From positions 16,154 through 80,153 of the forward strand of contig RXON01001583.1 in NCBI GenBank assembly GCA_009667805.1: a stretch of DNA of 64,000 nt, given 5' to 3'. Of this stretch, positions 54,547-62,755 are shown in pieces; position 1 is the first letter of the stretch; every line of letters begins with the position of its first letter. The translations under genes were made by a program, and so were the position numbers. The stretch comes from Leptobrachium leishanense. Lineage: Eukaryota > Chordata > Amphibia > Anura > Megophryidae. Below the pieces are notes generated by a model, which saw only the letters and a list, made by a program, of their open reading frames with translations, made no database searches and was not told the origin of the DNA.

Positions 54547-55418
54547 TCAAGTGCTCCCCAGCTGCCAGGGCACCTGACCTGCATCGCTAGTAAAATAATT
54601 AGACAGAGCATCGCGAAACCTGTTGCTGTGTCTATTCCCCGCTATTATGTCATCGTTCGCATTATCTTCCAGACCCACAACTATGAGAGTATCATCAAAA
54701 TTAAAACCATCCCTGGCACGCACATAATTATGTAGCATTTTGACTATATCCACACAGAATTCAACATGTACATCCAGCGGTCTATGTAAAATCCTCCACT
54801 TGTTGCTCAGTATGCCAAAGGTACACTCGACATACCGTCTCGCCCGCGACAGCCTGTAATTAAACACCCACTTCTTCCCATTCAGGTGTGTCCCTGAGTA
54901 GGGCCGTAGGAGATGTGTGGATAGCCGAATGCTTCATCACCCACGAAGGCATAGGGGACTGCCACCTCACTGCCAGGCAAAGGTGCGGGTCTGGGGATGT
55001 TCAGGGACCCACTCTCAATTTCATTCCACAGTGTGGAGTTCCTGAACAGTGTGGAGTCAGAGTCCTTGCCGTATGAACCGACATCCACATACACAAAACT
55101 ATAGTTGGCATCTGCCACCGCCAGTAGACCAATGGAAAATAAATGTTTAGAATTCTGATACAGTGAGCCACTCTGCTGTGGCTTCACTATGCGGACATGT
55201 TTGCCCCCCACGGCTCCCAGGCAGTTTGTAAAGTTGGCTCTCTCCCAGAATCCTGCAGCAATTTCTACACATGCCTTGTGTGTTGGTGTTGGCAAACATT
55301 GCTCCTTCATGGTGTGCCATATTGTTTGGCACACCTTGCGGATGATCTCACCAGCTGTTGATCTGCCAATGCGGAAGTTGTAATGCAGATCCTTCAAACT
55401 GCATCCACTAGCAAGATA
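54547..55418 (-). pseudogene. Harbinger DDE transposase, last exon
   Basis: A polypyrimidine acceptor (TTTTGTTTTGTCTTCTAG) ends at 55419 on the minus strand. The exon encodes YLASGCSLKDLHYNFRIGRS, FWERANFTNCLGAVGGKHVR (first catalytic Asp is replaced by Gly in the GxxDGKHV motif), YVDVGSYGKDSDSTLFRNST (second Asp region, YGKDSDS) and VPYAFVGDEAFG. At about 54915-54930 a one-base loss shifts the frame; the continuation gives VFNYRLSRARRYVECTFGIL and SNKWRILHRPLDV (third acidic residue, RxxVECxFG) to a stop at 54547. HARBI1-like. The substitution in the first motif and the frameshift make this copy inactive. Confidence 0.9.
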
Positions 55419-55492
55419 CCTAGAAGACAAAACAAAAATGTTTGATTATGATCACATACCCAAGCTAATGTCACACTCATCATGTTTTGCAG

Positions 55493-56247
55493 CACAAGAG
55501 GCAATGAACAAATGGCGCACAGTACGCGACAACTATACGCGGGTGCAGAAAAAGCAAGCCATGGCTGCGCGATCCGGAGCTGGCTCGAGGAAGGTCCGTG
55601 GATTTATCTACATGGAGCAAATGTCGTTCCTCCGAAGGACCCAGGAGCTGCGAAGTAGCATCAGCAGCATCGACCAGCCATCGACCTCCGGCTCACAGGT
55701 CCAAAACATGGTGCCAGGAGGTTCTGCCAGCTGCCAGGAGGAGGTGAACCGGGGTGGTGCAGAGTCCCAACTGGAGGAGGATGTGGAGACAGGACAGGTG
55801 CCAGGTACGGCACCAACAGTCAGCACCAGACCTGCACAGAGGAGAAGGGCACCAGCTACAGACCTGGAGCAGGCCATGGTTACCTTCATGGAGGCTCAAA
55901 CTAACCATCCACACCAACGCTGCATGCTTGCGGACTCCGAGGACATGTCATTCTTTAATTCCTGTCTGTCACTCCTCAACCAGATGAGCCCGGCACAGAA
56001 GGTGGAGTACCGCCGCAGATCTCTGGCAATATTTGATGACATCCTTTCCCGTCCCCAACAGGCAGCCGTTTATTACGGTGCTGTGCCACAATCCACCAAT
56101 GCCAGTGGATCTTCCCTCCCCAGTGAGGTGCTGTCCACCCACCCAGCCATGCCCCCTGTAGCCAGGCCACACACAGAGTCGGAGTCCTGCTCTAGCCACA
56201 CCACCGGCCCTCATGACCCAGATGCTCGGCGGTATCATGATCTGTGA
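55493..56247 (+). CDS. Harbinger MADF/Myb-like protein, exon 2
   Basis: The acceptor TTTTGCAG ends at 55492. The exon completes the MADF domain (MNKWRTVRDNYTRVQKK, then GSRKVRGFIYMEQMSFLRRT). A Ser/Pro/Gln-rich, probably disordered middle follows, and a BESS-like C-terminal block: DSEDMSFFNSCLSLLNQMSP and AQKVEYRRRSLAIFDDILS, the helix pair that usually mediates protein contacts in MADF-BESS proteins. The tail is Ser/Pro/His-rich, with a stop at 56245. There is no internal stop. The minus-strand transposase is wholly in this gene's intron on one side and beyond its stop on the other. Confidence 0.83.
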
Positions 56248-56269
56248 TACATGTCATGAATATGTATAT

Positions 56270-56461
56270 TCATGTATATATCCGCATGTAATTGAAGAAC
56301 TTCACGGGGTCCCTCTCTCGCAGTGGCCTGCACAGCGTCACAAAGTGTCCATGCGTGGGTCTGGCAGCGTTAATTTGATAAACCCAGGTTCGCCGCTTTC
56401 TCTTCCTCTTAAGGTACAGGTACCCCATTGCAGCAAACACAAAGACTTGTACTGGATCCAT
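56270..56461 (-). pseudogene. Harbinger DDE transposase, first exon
   Basis: The ATG at 56461 (AAGATGG context) begins MDPVQVFVFAAMGYLYLKRK, then RKRRTWVYQINAARPTHGHF and RPLRERDPVKFFNYMRIYT, followed by a stop. Basic residues, WV.QIN..R...G.F and the L.E.D..KFF.YMR. ending are the N-terminal signature of Harbinger/HARBI1 transposases. About 50 residues that normally link this to the YLASG block are not found, and no clear donor is present, so a middle exon was probably lost near 56250. Confidence 0.82.
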
Positions 56462-56974
56462 CTTTGAAAAACGCCACCATACCCAAAATGGATTTTTATA
56501 ACCCTTCCCCTTATTTTTTCATTCATCAATTAATTAGATTCATCAGATTCTCCTTTTTTTTAACAGCTCCGTCATGAAATATGTCCAGAATTGCGCATCG
56601 TCTGACCGCTTTCGCATATTCCGTAAAAAAAATGCGTTCGCACGCATCAACGCACGTTTTGACGGTAGACATCAAAAATGTGTTAGTCTGACCCTGGCCT
56701 AAAAAGCTGCCTGCATTGCTCCCGCACGCAAAGCCCCGGGTGCTCGCGGCAGCGCTGAATGCAGCCGCAAGCATCCACTCGATGGAGTCCATAGGACTCC
56801 ATTGAGCCAGACACCGGCGGTCACATGACCTGCCGGATCTCGCCGGTCAGCGTAGTGATATACAGGGAGAGGTTTGGGGACTCTCCCTGCTCCCACCGGA
56901 CGGAGGAGGCGGTTGGAGCTGCAGTCCTCGCCTCGGGACAGGAGGTGAGTATATGATTCTGTTAAAAAAAATTT

Positions 56975-57270
56975 AGGCTGGTGTTAACGGATTCTGCAGA
57001 AGTGGAATCCGTTAACACCAAGTCCTGGCTCTGGTTAACTGTTTTGTTAACCACGACCGGATGTTAATCAGCGTTAGGACTTTGTAATCCTAAACTGGTT
57101 AACACTTTGCGCTCTCCATGTTAAGTATAGGGAGGGCAAAGTACAGTAACCTCGCGCTGAAAAGCGCAAGGTACCAAACGCAAAGGGATTACTTAACCCG
57201 TTTGCGTTTGGATTGTAGTATGCGTTAGACACCGCGGCTAACGTTAATGCTCAGCGTTAACGTTAGCACT
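56975..57270. repeat. hairpin cluster
   Basis: Three palindromes lie in 300 bp: GTGTTAACGGATTC with an inverse ending GGAATCCGTTAACACC (56981-57020), CAAACGCAAAGGG with CCCGTTTGCGTTTG (57175-57211), and GCTAACGTTAATGC with GCGTTAACGTTAGC (57237-57268). All are rich in GTTAAC. No gene is seen. They may be the remains of foldback MITEs. Confidence 0.7.
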
Positions 57271-57517
57271 ATGACGGAATGGGATGTTGTTCCGCCTGCG
57301 GGTGTGCTCTATCTGCGTGGCCCCGTCGCTTACCGCTGGCCCGACTACCGAGTGGCGCGCACTCGGCGTCTCGTGCGGCCTGGCGTGACCCCGGGAAGGG
57401 GTTAGCGGGCGGTGGAGGGGACCCCTGCCTAGAACCAGCCCGACCACTGAGCCATACGGCACTCAGCGTCCCGAGCAGCTGGTTCACTGACCTTGTGGAT
57501 GTGGGACGTCTGTGGAG

Positions 57518-57872
57518 ATCGGATCTGTCAACCGCGGAGGAATATTCGGATCTTATGAATATTCGGATCCTATGTGGGAAACGTTTCGGATCTTACGCGG
57601 GAAACGTTTCCGATCCAGGTGCGGGTGAATCTTCGGATCTCCGGTGGAGGACTTTTTCGGATCGGGGATGGAGGAAGTTTCGGATCTTGCGGGATCTGCA
57701 AAGGATTCGGATCTTACCGCAATCCCTCGCAATACCGAAGCGCGGTACACGGCCGCGCCCTTCGGATCGGATCTCCGTCAAGTATTCTGGGAACCGAACC
57801 TCATACGTTGCGCCTCTGCCCTGATGCTCGATGCAGGCACAGAGCGCTCAGTTCGGATCGGATCTGCTGCGG
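57518..57872. repeat. CGGATC-rich degenerate repeat
   Basis: CGGATC occurs twelve times in about 350 bp, mostly as TTCGGATC, and is sometimes doubled (CGGATCGGATC at 57763-57774 and 57855-57866). Spacing is irregular (roughly 16-90 bp). The surrounding GC-rich frames show no domain. The function is unknown. Confidence 0.75.
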
Positions 57873-58599
57873 ACACCGTACCCTGAGACCGCGAGGGATA
57901 CTCAGAAGGTAAAGTACGGCGGGGAAATAACCACATCAGACGAGGCTGGATGCACTGCTAAATCTGGCTTTATTATTTACAGCTCGAGCATTTATTAACT
58001 TTACACAAATTACAATACAATGGGAATCCCTGCCCGCCCTCCCAGGACCCATTGGCCCTTACCGATCGGGGAGTCGCCGATTCGGACCGGATGGTTCGAA
58101 TCGGCCATTTTCCGAATCGAAGAATCTGAACTGCGCCACAAGGTGATCGGAAAATGGCGGCGGGCAAGGCAGACAAAGGGAAAATACATTTCGCAATAAA
58201 CCAACGGGGACACTTCATTACACCACACATAATCACATCTAATAAAAAGTACTTTAAAAACTCCGCGCGTGCCACCGCACCTAACTGTTCATGGCCAATC
58301 AATGTCTGTGCGCACCGCCCCCTGGCTGAGGGTGCTGGGCCATTCCGTGACAAGCACCTAGTTTGTAATTTGGCCCATCTTGTTTGTTTGTACTGGTTTC
58401 TACCAAGCAGGCGAGAGAATTTGGATGCAGTCCTTCACAAAGTGCTGATTGCACATTAGCTGTGTCTGTTCGTATAGACTCAGGCACACACTTGAAATCT
58501 CAATGATCCACTGATGACTCAGTCACTGTGTCCTGATAAACTTCAGGCTTTCAACAGGTCCAAAAAATTATGACAAAATGAGAATACCGGTATATCAAT
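57873..58599. other. unassigned segment
   Basis: I see no gene or known terminus. An imperfect inverted repeat (GGCCATTTTCCGAATCG at about 58102 against GATCGGAAAATGGC at about 58145) is visible. The 3' part (58350-58590) is plain sequence. Confidence 0.4.
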
Positions 58600-58727
58600 T
58601 AGGGAAGCACGATACCACTTTTTTAAGACCGAGTACGAGTACTGATACTTTTTTCAAGTACTCACGATACCGATACTTTTCTGCCATGTGTACACTTTCC
58701 AATAAGAACAGACCTCATATAAAAATG

Positions 58728-59000
58728 CCCCCAGCTCACATGTATATACCCCCAGCTCTCATAGATATGCCCCCCAGCTCATGGATATGCCCCCAACTCA
58801 TGGATATGCCCCCAGCTCATGGATATGCCCCCCACCTTTCATGGATTATGCCCCAGCTCTCATGGATATGCCCCCAGCTCGTGGATATACCCCCCAGCTC
58901 ATGGATTTGCCCCAGCTCGTGGATATGCCCCCTAGCTCATGGATTTGCCCCCCAGCTTGTGGATATGCCCCCCCAGCTTGTGGATATGCCCCCAGCTCAC
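58728..59000. repeat. 19-20-bp minisatellite in hAT-4
   Basis: About 14 units of CCCCAGCTCATGGATATGC with variants (CTCGTGGATATGC, CTTGTGGATATGC). Frames stay open through it (repeated MDMPPAHGYAP-like peptides), which follows from the repeat and not from a gene. Confidence 0.93.
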
Positions 59001-59288
59001 CTGGCACCTGGAGCTCTCCGCGATCATACTTACCTTCCTGAGCGATGCTGGAAAGTCTTCGCACGTGCGATTGTTGGAAGGCCCCAGCCACGATCACGTG
59101 GTTCCACGTGATCGCGGCTGGGGGCCTTCCAACGAGCGCAAGTGTGGAAACTTTCCCGGTGTCGCTGAGGAAGGTAAGTATGATCGCGGAGAGCTCCAGG
59201 TGCCTGTCCGAATGCTGATGGTGACTGTCCGAATGCTCTATCAGCATTCGGACAGGCACCTGGAGCTCTCCGCATTCTTTCATACTTA

Positions 59289-60885
59289 CAGTTGTGTTCA
59301 AAATTATTCAACCCCCACTGAAATTGAGTGTTTTGGCCAGTTTGACATTGATTTTGATCATTCAGTCATCTTGCTTACAATTAAATCAAAGAGGCACGTG
59401 TAGGTCAGACAAATATAACATAACATTTATAATGAAATAACCACAAATGTCTTTTCTGTGCTCACATCATTATCAGTTTTATTCAACCCCCAAGTGACAT
59501 TCAATCTTAGTACTTAGTACAACATCCTTTTACAGTTATAACAGCTTTTAAACGTGAAGCATAGCTTGACACAAGTGTCTTGCAGCGATCTACGGGTATC
59601 TTCGCCCATTCGTCATGGGCAAAAGCCTCCAGTTCAGTCACATTCTTAGGCTTGCGCACTGCAACTGCTTTCTTTAAGTCCCACCAGAGGTTCTCAATCG
59701 GATTTAAGTCAGGTGACTGCGATGGCCACTCCAAAATGTTTCAGCCTTTAATCTGCAACCATGCTCTAGTGGACTTGGAGGTATGCTTGGGATCATTGTC
59801 CTGTTGAAAGGTCCAACATCTCCCAAGCCTCAGGTTTGTGACAGACTGCATCACATTGTCATCCAATATCTCCTGGTACTGAAGAGAATTCATGGTACCT
59901 TGCACACGCTGAAGCTTCCCTTTACCTGCAGAAGCAAAACAGCCCCAAAGCATGATTGACCCCCGCCATGCTTCACACTAGGCAAGGTGTTCTTTTCTTC
60001 ATAGGCCTTGTTCTTCCTCTTCCAAACATAGCGTTGATCCATGGGCCCAAACAGTTCTAATTTTGTTTCATCAGTCCACAGAACACTATCCCAAAACTTC
60101 TGTGGTTTGTCCACATGACTTTTGGCATACTGCAGTCGACTCTTCTTATTCTTGGAGACAGCCTGGGAGTTCTGGCATGGAGGCCTTCATTACGCAGTGT
60201 GCGCCGTATTGTCTGAGCTGAAACTTCAGTACCCACATCTGACAAATCTTTTCTCAGTTCCTCAGCAGTTACACGGGGACTTTTCTCCACTCTACGCTTC
60301 AGGTAGCGCACAGCAGTCGAAGTCAGCATCTTCTTTCTTCCACGGCCAGGTAGCGTTTCAACAGTGCCCTTTGCCTTGAATTTGCGAATGATGCTTCCTA
60401 TGGTCTCTCTTGGTATGTTTAACATCTTTGCAATCTTCTTATAGCCATTGCCCTTCCTGTGAAGAGTAATCACCTCTTCTCTTGTCTTCCTGGACCATTC
60501 TCTTGACTTCACCATGTTTGTAACACACCAGTAAATGTCTAGAAGGAGCTGAGTATCACAGTCATATTTTAAAGCTGCCTAATTGGTGCTTATTATGCTT
60601 TATTGCTGCTCCGTGACATCCACAGGTGTTTTCAATACCTGATTGAAAACACTTGAATGAACCTCTGTTCTTCAAAGTGGTAGTCTTTAAGGGGTTGAAT
60701 AATTGTGTCAATGAAGAATTCACAAAAGAAACATTTACTACTGTATTACAAAACCAATTGATGTCATTTTAGTTGCATATGGTTCTTTAAAAAGTCCTTG
60801 TAGGATTTCATTCTGAATACAATTACAAATGTACACTAAATTCCCTAAAACAGCATTGGGGGTTGAATAATTTTGAACACAACTG
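59289..60885 (-). mobile_element. Tc1-3, near full-length Tc1-like transposon
   Basis: The 1597-bp element has long inverted termini starting CAGTTGTGTTCAAAATTATT and flanking TA on both sides (59287-59288 and 60886-60887). It encodes one minus-strand DD34E transposase of nearly full length. Terminal repeats are intact. This is the best preserved DNA transposon of the window and one of its youngest insertions (inside hAT-4). Confidence 0.95.
59507..60515 (-). pseudogene. Tc1-like DD34E transposase
   Basis: The ATG is at 60515. The paired-like DNA-binding domain is complete: WSRKTREEVITLHRKGNGYK, KIAKMLNIPRETIGSIIRKF and a GRGRKKMLT AT-hook-like segment, then SPRVTAEELRKDLS and TEVSAQTIRRTLRNEGLHAR. 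A frameshift near 60150 and another near 59940 split the catalytic part: FWDSVLWTDETKLELFG (first Asp), then MLWGCFASAGKGKLQRVQGT, FQQDNDPKHTSKSTRAWL (second Asp) and, past an in-frame stop at about 59740, EWPSQSPDLNPIENLWWDLK (Glu 34 residues on). The natural end is VITVKGCCTKY. Only a few point changes separate it from an intact frame. Confidence 0.93.
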
Positions 60886-61255
60886 TACCTTCCTGAGCAA
60901 TGCCGGGAAAGTTACCACGTGTGCGCTCGTTGGAAGGCCCCAGCCGCGATCACGTGGGACACCATGATCGCGGCTGGGGGCCTTCCAACGAGCGCACATT
61001 CGAAGACTTTCCCGGCATCACTCAGGAAGGTAAGTATGAAATAACGCGGAGAGCAGCTGCAGGGCCTGTCCGAATGCAGATAGAGCATTTGGACAGCCGC
61101 CCCAGCCCCTTGGATGCGGCAAGCCGGCTCAATGCCGCTTCCGGTATCGGGGGAAATATCGGGGGTACTGCACAATTACCAAGTACTCCTGCAGTACCCG
61201 GTATCGGCACTGATACCAATACTAGTATCGGTATCAGTGCAACCCTAATATCAAT

Positions 61256-61563
61256 AAAAAAATTGAAGAGGACTGAGAGGGTATATCTACACACGAAATC
61301 ACCATTCATTCACTCAGACACAAAACTGAAAAATAAAAATAAGTGTTAGTATCACAAGGAACATACACAGATTGTAAACACATACCATAATTTATAACCA
61401 GGCCAAATCTAAATAATATTCCCAAACCTTAACTGAGAACATGGACATTACTCAACACCTCTGCTTTTTATTTATTTATTTTATTTTAAAACCTACTGAA
61501 ACTAACTCTGCAGCCGAAGAAAAAATATATTTTAGCACTGACGTGCGCAGTCTCCCATTTTTC
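61256..61563. other. unassigned segment
   Basis: AT-rich, no coding frame or repeat terminus recognised. Confidence 0.4.
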
Positions 61564-61567
61564 TTAA

Positions 61568-61950
61568 CCACTTGGCTGCTAAGGACGCGCTCAGTGCGTC
61601 CAGCCAAGTGGTTTCCTGTGCGGAGGACGCGCTGAGCAAATCCTTGCACAGGAGGCAGCGTTCGGCCAGAATCGCTGCTGCTCCCGGTGCGGACTGACAT
61701 CCTTGATGTCAGCCCAGCCTCTGGACCCCGGCGGGCATGATAGACGTCATCGCACCAGCGTGATGACGTCTATTACAGGCACCCCCAGCCAGTGCGGGGA
61801 AGATGCCTGAAGGGGAGGGGGAAGTCCTTTGGACCTCTCTCCCTCCCGATCCGTGCGGGCCAGAATCTAAAGACAGGAACCTCTTTGAAGGGCACAGCCT
61901 GCCCCTTCAGTGGTGACTGCCTTTAACCCCTTGGGGGCTGGATCGCGATT
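61568..61950. mobile_element. PB-4, truncated TTAA element related to PB-2
   Basis: It begins after TTAA (61564-61567) with CCACTTGGCTGCTAAGGACG and a short hairpin, then follows the PB-2 order: CTGACATCCTTGATGTCAGC, ATGACGTC palindromes, GGACCTCTCTCCC and an internal TTAACCCC followed by CGCGATTCGGCG. No right terminus is found; Repeat C-like sequence follows. The family link rests on order and short matches. Confidence 0.55.
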
Positions 61951-62169
61951 CGGCGCCTCCCGGAGTTGGCCGACATGTTGGCAAAATGTTGGCAAATTGC
62001 CTGCACATTCGGTGCTTGTTCGGTGCCTGTCCAAGGGCAGTGAGTTCCCCATAGAGAAGCAATGCTTTGTCTATTCTGAGAACACCAAACAGCAGTGAAA
62101 AGTTGCCGAAATGCCCTGCTCTTCGGTGGTCTCATTCGACAGATTTATTGAGGCGATTCCCATAGGCTT

Positions 62170-62755
62170 CAATGTTAAAAATATTCCAGTTTTAATTCAA
62201 TATATAATAAACCGTTAAATATTATATTCTGCAGTAAAAAGTCTCTTTATTTGTAGATTTTTTAGGATCTGTTTAGCCATTTTTTCGGATTTTTTAGGCA
62301 AAACATTTACCATTTTTTTTAAAATTGTCTTTTCTTTTTACTGTAACTGCCCTTTTTATTATAATTCATTAGATCTTATATGTAAATTCCAGGCATTTTC
62401 GTTCAGTAGTTTTTTTGCAAACAGCGTTACAATTTTTAAACTTTCATGCGCACTGTTTTTTCTTTCTTTCACCTCATTCTTCTATGTGTCGGCTTTTTCC
62501 AGCAGCTGCTCTGCGCTGTGATCGGCGGCTAGTTTCTCCGGTGTGTTTGGCGTGGTTAATCCAGCTGTCTTCTGCGGGTTTCGGCGAGTGTTCGGCAGGT
62601 TTGCGGTGGGTTTTCCCTGCACTACGGGGCCCTGCGGATCTTGCTGAATACACCGCAGGGTCAGCGAAATAGGATGCCGAATCGCCCCGAAGTGCAGGGA
62701 ACGAAAAGTCACCGATCATACGGTGACTTTTCGATTCTATTTGAATAACCCTGCA
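62170..62755. repeat. Repeat C, copy 2
   Basis: An unsplit copy that matches 49740-50590 from 62315 on. Its left part (62170-62280, TTTTAATTCAATATATAATA, then CTGCAGTAAAAAGTCTC) matches an inverted piece in hAT-3 (41110-41230). It ends TTTGAATAACCCTG at 62755. Confidence 0.7.

Larger units (their letters stand above)
53959..56699. mobile_element. Harb-A, two-gene PIF/Harbinger transposon
   Basis: The ends GGCTAGGGTCAG (53959) and the inverse GTCTGACCCTGGCC (56699) are flanked by TAA (53956-53958 and 56700-56702). The 2741-bp element carries the two proteins known for animal Harbinger: a DDE transposase (minus strand) and a MADF/Myb-like DNA-binding partner (plus strand, two exons). Their exons alternate along the element, so each gene sits partly in the other's intron. 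The MADF gene is intact; the transposase has a one-base frameshift and apparently lacks a middle exon. Confidence 0.93.
53876..56826. repeat. Repeat B, copy 2, split by Harb-A
   Basis: 53876-53955 and 56703-56826 together match copy 1 (21807-22056) in the opposite orientation. The Harbinger element Harb-A (53959-56699, TAA both sides) lies inside. Confidence 0.75.
58600..61247. mobile_element. hAT-4, non-autonomous hAT holding a Tc1 element
   Basis: The termini TAGGGAAGCAC (58600) and the inverse GTGCAACCCTA (61247) are flanked by a perfect 8-bp TSD, ATATCAAT (58592-58599 and 61248-61255). Subterminal GATACCGATAC and GTATCGGTATC motifs repeat at both ends. The interior has a 19-bp minisatellite and two GGAAGGCCCCAGCC palindromes; Tc1-3 lies between them. 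No hAT transposase. Confidence 0.93.

Noticed and set aside
55608..56238. Minus-strand frames opposite MADF exon 2 as the missing transposase exon
   Set aside because: The translations show no Harbinger transposase motif; they are antisense shadows of the MADF coding sequence.
57279..57824. 181-codon GC-rich frame
   Set aside because: Arg/Pro/Ser-rich translation of GC-rich and CGGATC-repeat DNA; several overlapping frames are open on both strands, as expected from low stop frequency.
58728..59041. Repetitive MDMPPAHGYAP frames
   Set aside because: Product of a 19-20-bp minisatellite in hAT-4; no gene evidence.
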